Source: a virus. From it: DNA of 33,393 bases. Within the stretch, counting starts at the first letter, position 1; the number at the start of each line of letters is the position of its first letter. The stretch lies in the IMG/VR virus record IMGVR_UViG_3300032296_002177, positions 1 through 33,393 of that record, one strand, 5' to 3'. A program made the translations under genes and the position numbers. A model generated the notes under the pieces. The model saw only the letters and a list, made by a program, of their open reading frames with translations, was not told the DNA's origin and did no database searches. Of the stretch, positions 1 through 8,841 are shown in pieces.

Positions 1-77
1 CTAGAACGCGCACCGTCGCAGTTCGCAGGTTTTCAGGGGTCGGCCGACACGCCCGACCGCGTGGTTTAAAGTAAAAC

Positions 78-107
78 TTGAGCCTTTCGAGTTTGTAAAG
101 ATAAACT
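78..107 (+). promoter_or_regulatory. Candidate sigma-70-type promoter before the methyltransferase gene
   Basis: TTGAGC at 78-83 and TAAACT at 102-107, separated by 18 bases, resemble a -35/-10 pair (the -10 fits the TAnnnT pattern). A start just downstream would give a very short leader carrying only the AGGGGGA ribosome binding site at 114-120 before the ATG at 126. The remaining bases 1-77 show no gene. This is a by-eye match without experimental support. Confidence 0.35.
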
Positions 108-125
108 AAAAACAGGGGGAAAAAA

Positions 126-1451
126 ATGATTAACGAAAGCCTTCGAAGTTTGGCCACGCCGATCGACGACTTGCACACGCTGCCCGGCAATCCACGCAGG
201 GGCGACATCGCAGCCGTTGCGCGATCGCTCGAGCGCTTTGGCCAGCGCAAGCCGATTGTTGCCAAACACAGCGACGGAACCATCATCGCCGGCAACCACA
301 CATGGCAAGCAGCGAAGCAGCTCGGCTGGAGTGAGATCGCCGTCGTTTGGACAGACGACGATGACAACACAGCCCACGCATTCGCGCTCGCCGATAACCG
401 CACCGCCGAACTTGGAAGCTACGACGAAGATGCGCTTCGAGAGATGATCGCGCAGCTCGTAAATGTAGATCCAGAATTAGTAAGCGACGCCGGCTACAGC
501 CAGGAAGCGATTGCAGAGATTCTGAAGATGCCAGTCGAAGAGATTCCAATGGCCGGAGATTTAGATGCAGCACCAGCGAAGTCAAGAACCGCGCACAGCA
601 TCGAAGGCGACACATGGATCCTCGGGCCGCATCGTCTTGTTGTTGGAGATTCAACAAACCCAGAAATTCTAAACAAGGCACTCGGCGGCAAACTTGCAGA
701 TTGCATCTTCACCGATCCGCCATACAACGTCGCATACACTGGCGGAACAAATGAGAACCTAACAATTCAGAACGACTCAATGAGCGACTTGGAATTTGAA
801 TCGTTTCTCCTTGCAACTTACACAGCGATGTATGCAAACGCAAAAGAAGGCTGCCCGATTTATGTCTGCCACGCAGATGGAAGCAGCGTCACATTCAGAT
901 CAGCGTTCAAGACTTCCGGATTTATGCTCAAGCAAATTCTTATCTGGGTGAAAGATAACTTCACACTCAGCCGCCAGGATTACAACTGGCAGCATGAACC
1001 AATCATCTACGGATGGAAACCAGGAGCAGCACATCCCTGGTTCGGCCCATTCAACGACTCAACCGTTCTCGACTTCGCAACGAAGGACTTGGACACATTG
1101 AGCAAGACAGAACTCGTCAAAATTATCGAGACAGCAAGAGAGTCATCGACAATTATTCGCGAGCCACGTCCACGCAGAAATTCAGAACACCCGACCATGA
1201 AGCCCATCAACCTCATCACTCGAATATTGAGCAACTCGGCGAATCGTGACTCGGTTGTTCTGGATCCATTTGGCGGATCAGGTTCCACACTTGTAGCAGC
1301 TCACACACTCGGAATGACTGCAGCACTTGTAGAATTAGATCCCATATACGCAGACGTTATCTGCAAGCGCTGGCAAGAACTGACTGGAATCCTTCCAATC
1401 AATGAACTCACCGGCAAGCCTTACGATTTCATAGGAAGCGAAAATGCCTAA
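126..1451 (+). CDS. ParB/Srx-domain fused to DNA methyltransferase (N4-cytosine or N6-adenine)
   Basis: 441 residues. The N-terminal part (about 10-135) is a ParB/sulfiredoxin-like domain with the helix motif GNHTWQAAKQLGW at 56-68. The C-terminal part is a beta-class S-adenosylmethionine-dependent DNA methyltransferase: catalytic DPPY at 197-200 comes before the cofactor-binding FGGSG at 382-386, the order typical of the beta class. Such fusions are common in phages and usually protect phage DNA from host restriction; the ParB-like part may help DNA binding. The start has a strong AGGGGGA site 6 bases upstream. The gene overlaps the small terminase by 8 bases, so it is co-expressed with packaging genes. 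The target site cannot be read from the sequence. Confidence 0.92.
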   Translation: MINESLRSLATPIDDLHTLPGNPRRGDIAAVARSLERFGQRKPIVAKHSDGTIIAGNHTWQAAKQLGWSEIAVVWTDDDDNTAHAFALADNRTAELGSYDEDALREMIAQLVNVDPELVSDAGYSQEAIAEILKMPVEEIPMAGDLDAAPAKSRTAHSIEGDTWILGPHRLVVGDSTNPEILNKALGGKLADCIFTDPPYNVAYTGGTNENLTIQNDSMSDLEFESFLLATYTAMYANAKEGCPIYVCHADGSSVTFRSAFKTSGFMLKQILIWVKDNFTLSRQDYNWQHEPIIYGWKPGAAHPWFGPFNDSTVLDFATKDLDTLSKTELVKIIETARESSTIIREPRPRRNSEHPTMKPINLITRILSNSANRDSVVLDPFGGSGSTLVAAHTLGMTAALVELDPIYADVICKRWQELTGILPINELTGKPYDFIGSENA

Positions 1452-1881
1452 TCCCCCAAAGACAATTGAGCAGAAGCGCAAACTTGGAAACCCAGGAAAG
1501 CGACCGCTGCCAGATAAAGGAACGCTGATCTCTTTGCCGATGGCGAAAGAAACACCGGAACCACTTCGCCCACTTGGAGCAGAAGGACAAAATATGTGGG
1601 AGAGAATCTGGCAAGCAGGACGTGCATGGATTTCTCCAACCACAGACATCGAACATGTAATGATTCTCTGCGAAACGATGGATGAGCGCGTTCAACTTCG
1701 AGCGATAGTTTTCAGAGGTGGAGAATGGCGCGACCGCGTCGCATTGCGTCATCTTGATCATCAGATAACTGCAATGCTTTCCTTGATCGCATTCAACCCG
1801 GTCGAGCGTTCGCGACTTGGACTAGCAGAAGTGCAAGCACAGACACGCATCCAGGAATTAATGACGCGAGCACGTGGCTAA
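1444..1881 (+). CDS. terS: Terminase small subunit (P27 family)
   Basis: 145 residues. The start LGNPGKRPLP (15-24) and the C-terminal FNPVERSRLGLAEV (117-130) are hallmarks of P27-family small terminases, which recognise phage DNA and load the large subunit at the packaging site. The length is normal for the family. It overlaps the upstream methyltransferase by 8 bases and the downstream large terminase by 8 bases, as expected for one translationally coupled packaging unit. Family assignment is by motif recognition; position directly before the large subunit supports it. Confidence 0.9.
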   Translation: MPNPPKTIEQKRKLGNPGKRPLPDKGTLISLPMAKETPEPLRPLGAEGQNMWERIWQAGRAWISPTTDIEHVMILCETMDERVQLRAIVFRGGEWRDRVALRHLDHQITAMLSLIAFNPVERSRLGLAEVQAQTRIQELMTRARG

Positions 1882-3409
1882 GAAAAAAATACAATCATGG
1901 CCGCCGCGTTGGATAACGCCGGTGGACTTGCCAGACCGCAAACGCGGCGATGGCCCTTTATATTCTGAATTTGCAGAAGCCGTATGCAGAGTAACGAAAG
2001 ATTCAGTGGCAGCACCAGCCGGCGAACTTTTACACCTGCGCGATTGGCAGAAGGAACTTCTCAACTACGCACTTGCACGCAGGCCAGATGGCAGACTTAA
2101 ACACAGAGTCGCCCTAATCGGCATGGCGAGAAAAAATGGAAAGAGCGCGCTCGCAGCTTCGATGGGATTATCGGCGCTCACACTTGGCGGCAACGGTTCC
2201 GAAATTTATTCATGCGCAGCAGATCGAGATCAGGCTCGCATCGTATTTGGAACAGCAAAGCGAATGGTTGAACTTGACCCGGAACTTTCTTCGATGTTTA
2301 CGCTTTACCGCGACGTAATCGAATACAAAGACAAGGGATCCGTTTACCGCGCACTTTCAGCAGAGGCATACACGAAAGAAGGACTCAACCCTTCACCGAT
2401 CGTAATCTTCGACGAAGTCCATGCGCAGCCAAACCGAGAACTCTGGGATGTTATGTCGCTTGCAGGCGGCGCACGATCCGATTCACTTCTCCTCGGCATA
2501 ACGACAGCAGGAGTAAAGACGCAAGCAAACGGCCAGGACAGCCTCGCCTATTCTTTATATCAATACGGCCAGAAGCTTGTAAAGGGCGAACTTATAGATC
2601 CGTCGTTCTTCTTCGCCTGGTGGGAACCGAAGAACCCGGAAGCAGATCACAGAGACAGGCAGCTCTGGATTGAATCAAACCCCGGATTCGCAGACATCGT
2701 CGACGCCGAAGATTTCGAGAGCGCAGTCTTGAGAACGCCAGAAGCAGAATTCAGAACGAAGCGCACGAATTGCTTCGTATCAACAGCAACCGCCTGGCTT
2801 CCAACCGGATCATGGGAAGCCTTGATCGACACAGAGAGAACGCCAGAACCAGGCGAAGATGTAATCCTTGCATTTGACGGAGCGTTCTCAAACGACAGCA
2901 CCGCGCTCATTGCGTGGCTGCTTGGCGGAGACAAACCGCACCTCATGGTTGTAGGAATCTGGGAACGACCAGACGACGCAGAACAGGGATGGCATGTGCC
3001 AGTGGCCGAAGTCGAACAGACGATCATCGACACTTTCAGAAACAGCAACTTCCAAACCAGAGAGATCGTCTTCGACCCGGCGCGATGGCAGCGCACTTTC
3101 ATGATTCTAGACGAGCAAGGAATGCCAGTCGTCTCATATCCGAACAGCGCAGAACGCATGGTTCCAGCAACGCAAAAATTCTACGAAGCCGTAGTGAATC
3201 AAAGCTTCACCCACGATGGCGATGAAAGAATGGCAAGACATATAACAAACTGCGTCACGAAGCAATCATCTCGGGGCGTTATGGTTGCGAAAGCAAGCTC
3301 GAAGCGAAAAGTCGATGCGGCCGTAGCAGCAATCTTCGGATATGACAGAGCAACGCAACCAGCAGAACCAAAGCCACCAGTGGCCCGGTTCTTCTCGGTT
3401 CAACTTTAG
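1874..3409 (+). CDS. terL: Terminase large subunit (HK97-like ATPase-nuclease)
   Basis: 511 residues, GTG start inside the end of the small-subunit gene. It is the DNA-packaging motor: the ATPase pumps DNA into the prohead and the nuclease cuts concatemers. Visible motifs are Walker A GMARKNGKS (83-91), Walker B IVIFDE (176-181) with the catalytic Glu, and a C-terminal RNase H-like nuclease with acidic residues at FDGA (Asp335), DPARW (Asp401) and DAAVAA (Asp481). Length and domain order match HK97-type large terminases. No disruption is seen. Confidence 0.95.
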   Translation: MAKKKIQSWPPRWITPVDLPDRKRGDGPLYSEFAEAVCRVTKDSVAAPAGELLHLRDWQKELLNYALARRPDGRLKHRVALIGMARKNGKSALAASMGLSALTLGGNGSEIYSCAADRDQARIVFGTAKRMVELDPELSSMFTLYRDVIEYKDKGSVYRALSAEAYTKEGLNPSPIVIFDEVHAQPNRELWDVMSLAGGARSDSLLLGITTAGVKTQANGQDSLAYSLYQYGQKLVKGELIDPSFFFAWWEPKNPEADHRDRQLWIESNPGFADIVDAEDFESAVLRTPEAEFRTKRTNCFVSTATAWLPTGSWEALIDTERTPEPGEDVILAFDGAFSNDSTALIAWLLGGDKPHLMVVGIWERPDDAEQGWHVPVAEVEQTIIDTFRNSNFQTREIVFDPARWQRTFMILDEQGMPVVSYPNSAERMVPATQKFYEAVVNQSFTHDGDERMARHITNCVTKQSSRGVMVAKASSKRKVDAAVAAIFGYDRATQPAEPKPPVARFFSVQL

Positions 3410-3416
3410 GAGCGAA

Positions 3417-3557
3417 ATGAAAAAAATAGATTTCTCACTCGTAGCAGAAGTGACTGGCGTAGCATTAGCAACCACAGGAATCGCAATGCTCTCATTGCCG
3501 ATCGCATTAATTACACTGGGAACATTTCTAGTATGGATAACAGAAAAGGCTAACTGA
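3417..3557 (+). CDS. Small single-pass membrane protein between terminase and portal
   Basis: 46 residues. The start at 3417 is chosen because AGGAG (3408-3412) sits five bases upstream; longer in-frame starts lie inside the terminase gene. Residues about 12-40 form one hydrophobic membrane segment, with short charged ends. The stop overlaps the portal ATG by one base (TGATG). No family recognised; small membrane genes at this position occur in other phages, role unknown. Confidence 0.7.
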   Translation: MKKIDFSLVAEVTGVALATTGIAMLSLPIALITLGTFLVWITEKAN

Positions 3558-5218
3558 TGAGTCTATCGAAGCGAATCAAAGCAGCAGAGCAGAAGCGCAC
3601 AAACAATAGCCAATGGGTCGAACCACTTATCCCTGGCCGCCCTGCTTACATGGCCCCATCTGGAATCGACGTCAACGCAGACTCCGCAATTCGCATGTCG
3701 ACAGTTTATGCATGCGTCCGATTGCTCGGCGATACGATTTCCTCATTGCCACTTGCAGCATACGTTCGACGCGGAAGAAACAGAATCTCATACGCCAGCG
3801 TTTATGGAGAGCAACCAGCCTGGATCAACAAACCAAATCCAGAAGCATCGCGCCTCGAGTTTTACGAACAGATCATCGCCTCACTTAATATTCATGGCAA
3901 CGCATTCATCCTCACCGTTCGCGACGACATGGGCGAAGTTCAAGAGGTCTACTGCGTTCATCCAGACGACGTTCGCATTGAACGACCACGTCCTGGCGAG
4001 CCAATTATCTATAAGATGAGAGATGAAGAAGGAATATATTCTCGCATTTTGACCTCACGCGAAATGAAACACATTCCACTCTTTAGACTTCCAGGATCCA
4101 TGTACGGCCTCGGCCCGATCGCAGCAGCTCGACTCACGATCGGCGCAGCGATGGCAGCAGACACATACGCAGCCGCATACTTCGGCAACGCAGCAAACCC
4201 AGGCGGCGTCATTGAAGTGCCGGGCGAATTAACAGAAGAGCAGGCAGGCGACATCGGCCGCGATTGGAACATCACCCACACAGGGCCGTACCGCGCAGGC
4301 AAGATCGGAATCCTTTCAGGCGGCGCACAATTTCGCCCACTCACACTAAACGCAGCAGACGCGCAGCTACTAGAAGCAAGACGCTTCAACGTTGAAGACA
4401 TTGCGAGATTATTCAGAGTACCGATCAGCCTGCTCGGACATCCAGTAGCAGGAGCGATGTCATTTGCAAGCGTTGAAGCACAGAACCTCTCATTCGTGCA
4501 GCACTCACTTCGTCCATTATTGGAACGAATCGAACAGTCAATGTCCGAATTACTTCCAGAACCGGACGGCTTCATCAAATTCAATCTTGACGCATTGCTT
4601 CGTGGAACCACTCTCGAGCGATTCGACGCATACACAAAGGGCCTCCGCGAAGGCTTCCTATCACTTAACGACGTCCGCGCCGTTGAAGATTTATCACCAC
4701 TCGGAGTGGCAGGCGATCAATTCAGAGTGCCATTGCAGAATATCGACGCGGCAGATGCACCAGATGTAGGACTCAAACTTCGAGCCGAGATCGCAGCAAG
4801 CCTGATCCAAGTCGGCTTCGATCCAAAGGCCGTAACAGAAGCCGTCGGATTGCCATCGATGGCTCATACAGGACTGCCATCAACGCAGCTGCAACAGATC
4901 TCAACGATAGATCCAGCAGATCCAAAGAGCGTATACGAAGTCAACTCAAGAGAAGCAAGAAGCGAGCAACCGCACATGGTTCTACAAGTTCCAGAACCAA
5001 CCGTCAATGTTGCAGCTCCGAATGTAACAATTGAACCGGCGATGGTTATGCTTGAATCACCTCAAGTCAATGTTGAAGCGCCAAATGTAAGCGTCGATGC
5101 ACCGACAGTAAATGTGACAAATACAATCGAGCGCAAAAGAGTCCGCAAGAAGATTATTCGAGATGATAACAATTTGATTATTGAAGTCATCGAAGAATTT
5201 GTAGAAGGGGATGAATAA
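3557..5218 (+). CDS. Portal protein (HK97 family) with beta-repeat C-terminal tail
   Basis: 553 residues. The N-terminal and central parts are a typical HK97-family portal: RMSTVYACVRLLGDTISSLP near residues 47-66, a conserved fold up to about 400, and the phrase FRVPISLLGH (about 291-300). It forms the dodecameric ring at the head vertex through which DNA passes. The last ~90 residues are unusual: alternating VNV/PNV/APNV segments (about 475-520) suggest a repetitive beta structure, followed by a basic then acidic end. HK97 portals are usually nearer 400-450 residues, so this tail is an addition. Start overlaps the upstream stop; the end overlaps the next ATG (TAATG). Confidence 0.93.
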   Translation: MSLSKRIKAAEQKRTNNSQWVEPLIPGRPAYMAPSGIDVNADSAIRMSTVYACVRLLGDTISSLPLAAYVRRGRNRISYASVYGEQPAWINKPNPEASRLEFYEQIIASLNIHGNAFILTVRDDMGEVQEVYCVHPDDVRIERPRPGEPIIYKMRDEEGIYSRILTSREMKHIPLFRLPGSMYGLGPIAAARLTIGAAMAADTYAAAYFGNAANPGGVIEVPGELTEEQAGDIGRDWNITHTGPYRAGKIGILSGGAQFRPLTLNAADAQLLEARRFNVEDIARLFRVPISLLGHPVAGAMSFASVEAQNLSFVQHSLRPLLERIEQSMSELLPEPDGFIKFNLDALLRGTTLERFDAYTKGLREGFLSLNDVRAVEDLSPLGVAGDQFRVPLQNIDAADAPDVGLKLRAEIAASLIQVGFDPKAVTEAVGLPSMAHTGLPSTQLQQISTIDPADPKSVYEVNSREARSEQPHMVLQVPEPTVNVAAPNVTIEPAMVMLESPQVNVEAPNVSVDAPTVNVTNTIERKRVRKKIIRDDNNLIIEVIEEFVEGDE

Positions 5219-5601
5219 TGGCAACAGGTCTAAGTTCTTATCTTGCGAACAAATTTCTGGATTCAGTCGGCAACGCGACCGCTTATTCGGCAGCTGATGT
5301 CTATGTGAAACTTCACATAGGAGATCCAGGAGCAAACGGCACAAGCAATCCAGCAACAGAGACGACTCGCAAAGCAGCCTCATTCGCTGCAGCAACAGCC
5401 GGTGGACTTACATCCGATGCAGACGTTTCATGGACAAACATCGCAGGCTCAGAAGACGCCACCTTCTTCACAGTATGGGATAACGCAACAGCAGGAAATT
5501 TCTTGTTTAGCGGAGCCGTAACAGGCAATGCATATACAGCAGGCGATACCTTCACAATTCCAAGTGGATCACTAACAGCATCCCTAACACTCGCGAGCTA
5601 A
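5218..5601 (+). CDS. Small virion protein, fibre/decoration-like
   Basis: 127 residues. The opening MATGLSSYLANKFLD followed by YVKLHIGDPG is the signature of a widespread phage protein family often labelled tail-fibre-like; these are short, beta-rich, Ser/Thr/Ala-rich proteins of uncertain role. Its position right after the portal and before the protease points to a head-associated (decoration or head-fibre) role here rather than a tail one, but that is inference. Starts in a TAATG overlap with the portal stop. Confidence 0.6.
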   Translation: MATGLSSYLANKFLDSVGNATAYSAADVYVKLHIGDPGANGTSNPATETTRKAASFAAATAGGLTSDADVSWTNIAGSEDATFFTVWDNATAGNFLFSGAVTGNAYTAGDTFTIPSGSLTASLTLAS

Positions 5602-5602
5602 C

Positions 5603-5983
5603 ATGGCGCAATTCGTCCTTGATACTTCTCAGCTCGATGTTGACGTATTAGGCCCGATTACCTTCGCGACAGCAAGCGCTTCATTAGGATCCATAGCAGC
5701 AACGGCAACCGTAGCGATCGACAACATTGTTGCAGCCAATGCGCCTCTTGGAGCATTGCTGGCACAGGCAAACATTCCACAGGCGATAGTTCAAACTTCT
5801 GGTTCGCTAGGACTTCCGAACTACGTTCAACCAAACATCATCACGCCAGAGATACAGATAAAGCAAGCCAAGAAAATAAAAGGACAAGCAAAGACACGAC
5901 TAGGCGCAATGAAAATACAAGCAACATCAAGAATAGACTTCTCTGTGCTTAACGACGACGCAGAACTTCTCTTAGTGATATAG
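5603..5983 (+). CDS. Hypothetical protein in head module
   Basis: 126 residues. The N-terminal ~60 residues are Ala/Ser/Thr/Val-rich and look beta-forming; residues about 80-120 are basic (IKQAKKIKGQAKTRLG). No family recognised. It begins two bases after the upstream stop and ends 7 bases before the protease gene, so it belongs to the head operon and is probably a virion or assembly protein. No catalytic motif is seen. Confidence 0.6.
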   Translation: MAQFVLDTSQLDVDVLGPITFATASASLGSIAATATVAIDNIVAANAPLGALLAQANIPQAIVQTSGSLGLPNYVQPNIITPEIQIKQAKKIKGQAKTRLGAMKIQATSRIDFSVLNDDAELLLVI

Positions 5984-5990
5984 GACAAAA

Positions 5991-7292
5991 ATGCCATATT
6001 TAATAAGCGACAAGCAGAGCGATTGCGCAGGATGGGCAGCCGTTAAAGAAGAAGCAGATGGCACATACACGACAATCGGATGCCATCAAAATAAGCAAGA
6101 TGCCATCGACCAGATGGTTGCAGTTTCGATCGCAGAAGAGATAGAACCAGGCGGTGAAGTAAGCAACCGAGCCGTTGATTTATCGGCCCCGGCATTTATT
6201 CAAGCAAACGCAAAGCGTGGACTTGCATATTTGGCAGAAGGATATGGCGGCGACGGCCTGACAGAAGGAACCAAGCAAGCAGCTCGAGAGATGGCAGCAG
6301 GAAATATCACCGAAAACAAGATCAGGAAAATGGCCCCCTGGTTTGCAAGACACAAAGTCGATGGCCAGGCAGCAAAGAACAGCAACCCATCCGATCCACA
6401 ATACCCAGGCCCAGGATTAGTCGCCTGGCTTTTATGGGGCGGAGATTCAGACTTCAGCGACCGAGCACAAAACTGGGCGCAAAGGAAGATAGATGCACTC
6501 GACGCAGAAGAAGACTCAAGGAGCAAAATGACAAAGAAAATCGAACGCCGCACCTTTACGATCAAGAACGTAGAAGCTCGCCAGGCAGAAGACGGAACCA
6601 TGCGCCTCTCAGGATACGCAGCCGTATTCAACGAAGACAGCGTGCCGCTTCCATTCCTTGAGAGAATTGCACCCGGCGCATTTAGGAAGACCCTGACAGA
6701 GACACCAGATGTTCGCCTCTTGATCAATCACGAAGGCCTACCTTTGGCACGAACAAAGAACAAAACGCTTCGACTTCACGAAGACGAAACCGGCCTCTAC
6801 ATGGACGCCGATCTCCCAGACACGCAAGCAGCTCGTGACCTTTACACACTGGTCGAGCGCGGCGATGTTGATCAGATGAGCTTCGCATTTCGAGTGATCC
6901 GCCAGAAATGGAGCGAAGATCGCAGCCGCCGAGTTCTTACAGAGCTCAGCCTTTCTGACGGCGACGTTTCAGTGGTGACTTACCCGGCTTATCCAACCAC
7001 CACAGTCGAAGCCAGAGAACACTTGCAAAACGCAATTCAGGCCGTCAAAGAAGGCCGCGAAATTTCAGGCGAATCTCTTCTCGTTCTAAATACCATCTTC
7101 AGCGACTTATCAGAAGGACACGATTATGTTATGCGTGCAGTCGAGATGATGGCAGCATTAATGAATGCGCAAGAAGCGCCAGAAGAAGCGCCAGAAGAAG
7201 AGATGCCAGTAGAAGAACCAATGATTGAAGATACAGCGCCTCGATCTATTTCTCTTCGCCTTGCGAAAGCAATCATCAACAATACAAAGTAG
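5991..7292 (+). CDS. Prohead maturation protease (U35/HK97 type) with N-terminal extra domains
   Basis: 433 residues, about twice a minimal HK97-type protease. The protease domain spans roughly 185-345: RRTFTI at the start, LLINHEG with the likely catalytic His247, and DQMSFAF with the likely nucleophile Ser297. It cleaves the capsid scaffold domain during head maturation. Residues 1-50 form a small Cys/Trp-containing domain (SDCAGWAAV), and about 75-172 a second one (RGLAYLAEGYGGDGL ... LVAWLLWGGD), both of which I associate with actinophage maturation proteins. The C-terminus has an acidic E-rich stretch (395-412). AGGA precedes the start; an internal start with its own binding site lies at 6528. 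Confidence 0.88.
   Translation: MPYLISDKQSDCAGWAAVKEEADGTYTTIGCHQNKQDAIDQMVAVSIAEEIEPGGEVSNRAVDLSAPAFIQANAKRGLAYLAEGYGGDGLTEGTKQAAREMAAGNITENKIRKMAPWFARHKVDGQAAKNSNPSDPQYPGPGLVAWLLWGGDSDFSDRAQNWAQRKIDALDAEEDSRSKMTKKIERRTFTIKNVEARQAEDGTMRLSGYAAVFNEDSVPLPFLERIAPGAFRKTLTETPDVRLLINHEGLPLARTKNKTLRLHEDETGLYMDADLPDTQAARDLYTLVERGDVDQMSFAFRVIRQKWSEDRSRRVLTELSLSDGDVSVVTYPAYPTTTVEAREHLQNAIQAVKEGREISGESLLVLNTIFSDLSEGHDYVMRAVEMMAALMNAQEAPEEAPEEEMPVEEPMIEDTAPRSISLRLAKAIINNTK
6518..6530 (+). promoter_or_regulatory. Internal ribosome binding site and start within the protease gene
   Basis: AAGGAG at 6518-6523 is four bases before an in-frame ATG at 6528 (codon 180), exactly where the protease domain begins. 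This could produce a shorter ~254-residue protease without the N-terminal domains. The motif is visible; its use is inferred. Confidence 0.45.
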
Positions 7293-7295
7293 AAT

Positions 7296-7313
7296 TCTGC
7301 TGCAATCAGCAGA
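7296..7313 (+). other. Small hairpin between protease and capsid genes
   Basis: TCTGCTG and CAGCAGA form a perfect 7-bp stem with a CAAT loop three bases after the protease stop. There is no U-run, so it is not a classical terminator; it may stabilise or process the capsid mRNA. The rest of the gap to 7405 also holds a weaker TCTCGC/GCGAGA pair and the capsid ribosome binding site (AGAAGGAGA). Confidence 0.45.
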
Positions 7314-7405
7314 TACAAAGCCGGAGCGCCTCTCGCACCCAATATGCGCCGCGAGATTAAGTGAAACCACTTTGATCCAAAACCTAATCAGAAGGAGATC
7401 AACAC

Positions 7406-8758
7406 ATGTCAAAGTCTTTCCTTGATAAGTTGATCGAGCGTCGTGATGCAGTCAAGTCAGAGATGGACGCAGTTCTCGAAGCAGTAGCAGAAGAGAACCG
7501 CACTGACCTCACAGCAGAGGAAACCACAAAGGTGGATACACTCGTAGAAGAATCACGCTCACTCGATACAAAGATCGAAAAGATGAAAACACAGGCAGAT
7601 GCAGATGCAAAGGCATCTGAAATCCGCTCAGCAGTTTCAGATGTTGTAATGCCACGCACTACAGGCAGCGCAACAGTCACACGCGAAGAGCGTACATATT
7701 CAGCAAACTCAGGTGCATCATTCGTGAAGGACGCATTCAATGCGCAATTCGCAAATGACTACGCAGCAAACGAGCGCCTCGCACGCCACATGCGTGAAGA
7801 GTCAATCGAGCGCCGCGATGTTGGAACAGCACAGTTCGAAGGTCTTGTAATTCCACAATACCTCGTCGACCTTGCAGCTCCATACGCACGTGCAGGCCGC
7901 CCATTCGCAGATGCAGCAACAAACAAGATGACACTTCCACCATCAGGCATGACACTAAACATCAGCCGCATGACAACAGGATCATCAACAGCCGTACAGG
8001 TAACACAGAACGACGCAGTATCAGAAACAGATGTGGATGACACACTGCTCACAATCAATGTTCGTACAATCGCAGGCCAGCAAGATATTTCTCGCCAGGC
8101 TCTAGAGCGCGGAACAGGCATCGACACATTCGTGATTGCTGACTTGATCAAGTCATGGCACACCACACTTGACTCACAGATCCTCAATGGCGCAGGCACA
8201 GCCGGCACAATCAAGGGCCTACGTAACTCAGGTGGCAACGCCGTAACATTCACATCAACAGCGCCAACAGTCGGATTGCTTTATCCAAAGCTTGCTGACG
8301 CAATTCAGCAGATCCAGACAAACGCATTCGTTTCACCTACACACTGGGTACTTCACCCACGTCGCCTCGCATTCCTTCTCGCAGCAGTGGACAGCACAAA
8401 CCGTCCACTCGTTGTGCCAGCAGCAAACGGCGCAATGAACGCAGTAGGAGTCGGCGGAGCGCCAATCTACGGAAACTCCGGATATCAGATGCTCGGACTT
8501 CCAATCGTTACCGATGCAAACATCGGAACAACATACGGAACAACAACAAACCAGGATGAAATCTATTGCGTAACAGCAAGCGAATCTCATCTCTGGGAGC
8601 AGCCAGGATCACCATTCGCACTTCGCTTTGATGCGACAGGCGCTGGCAACCTCACAATCAAGTCTGTCGTTTACGGCTACGCCGCATACACAGCAGAGCG
8701 CTACCCACTTGCAGCCTCGATTATTTCAGGCACAGGTCTAAGCGCCCCAAGCTTCTAA
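7406..8758 (+). CDS. Major capsid protein (HK97 fold)
   Basis: 450 residues. Residues 1 to ~110 are charged and helical with heptad-like spacing (LIERRDAVKSEMDAVLEAV), the expected delta/scaffold domain removed by the prohead protease encoded upstream. The remainder is a typical HK97-fold shell protein, with landmarks such as EGLVIPQYLVDLAAPYARAG, LNISRM, the QDISRQALERG helix and WVLHPRRLAFL. It builds the icosahedral head. A strong AAGGAGA site precedes the ATG, and the gene is followed by a long stem-loop, fitting a highly expressed transcript. Confidence 0.95.
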   Translation: MSKSFLDKLIERRDAVKSEMDAVLEAVAEENRTDLTAEETTKVDTLVEESRSLDTKIEKMKTQADADAKASEIRSAVSDVVMPRTTGSATVTREERTYSANSGASFVKDAFNAQFANDYAANERLARHMREESIERRDVGTAQFEGLVIPQYLVDLAAPYARAGRPFADAATNKMTLPPSGMTLNISRMTTGSSTAVQVTQNDAVSETDVDDTLLTINVRTIAGQQDISRQALERGTGIDTFVIADLIKSWHTTLDSQILNGAGTAGTIKGLRNSGGNAVTFTSTAPTVGLLYPKLADAIQQIQTNAFVSPTHWVLHPRRLAFLLAAVDSTNRPLVVPAANGAMNAVGVGGAPIYGNSGYQMLGLPIVTDANIGTTYGTTTNQDEIYCVTASESHLWEQPGSPFALRFDATGAGNLTIKSVVYGYAAYTAERYPLAASIISGTGLSAPSF

Positions 8759-8778
8759 TAGAAGCAAAGCACTAAATT

Positions 8779-8821
8779 GTGCAGGGCGAGTGGCCCACCC
8801 CCCGAGTCACTCGCCCTGCAC
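8779..8821 (+). terminator. Strong 14-bp hairpin after the capsid gene
   Basis: GTGCAGGGCGAGTG (8779-8792) pairs perfectly with CACTCGCCCTGCAC (8808-8821) around a C-rich 15-base loop. Only TTCT follows, so full Rho-independent termination is doubtful; partial termination or 3' protection of the capsid mRNA is more likely. A longer reading frame starting at the GTG within this stem is rejected in favour of the ATG at 8842. Confidence 0.7.
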
Positions 8822-8841
8822 TTCTAAACAGGGGGAAACAA

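Noticed and set aside
4009-4635. 208-residue frame on the - strand inside the portal gene
   Set aside because: Antisense shadow of a well-conserved portal sequence; no motif and no regulatory context.
8779-8841. Upstream GTG start extending the first glycosyltransferase by 21 residues
   Set aside because: The GTG lies in the 14-bp hairpin stem, while the ATG at 8842 has a strong AGGGGGAA site.
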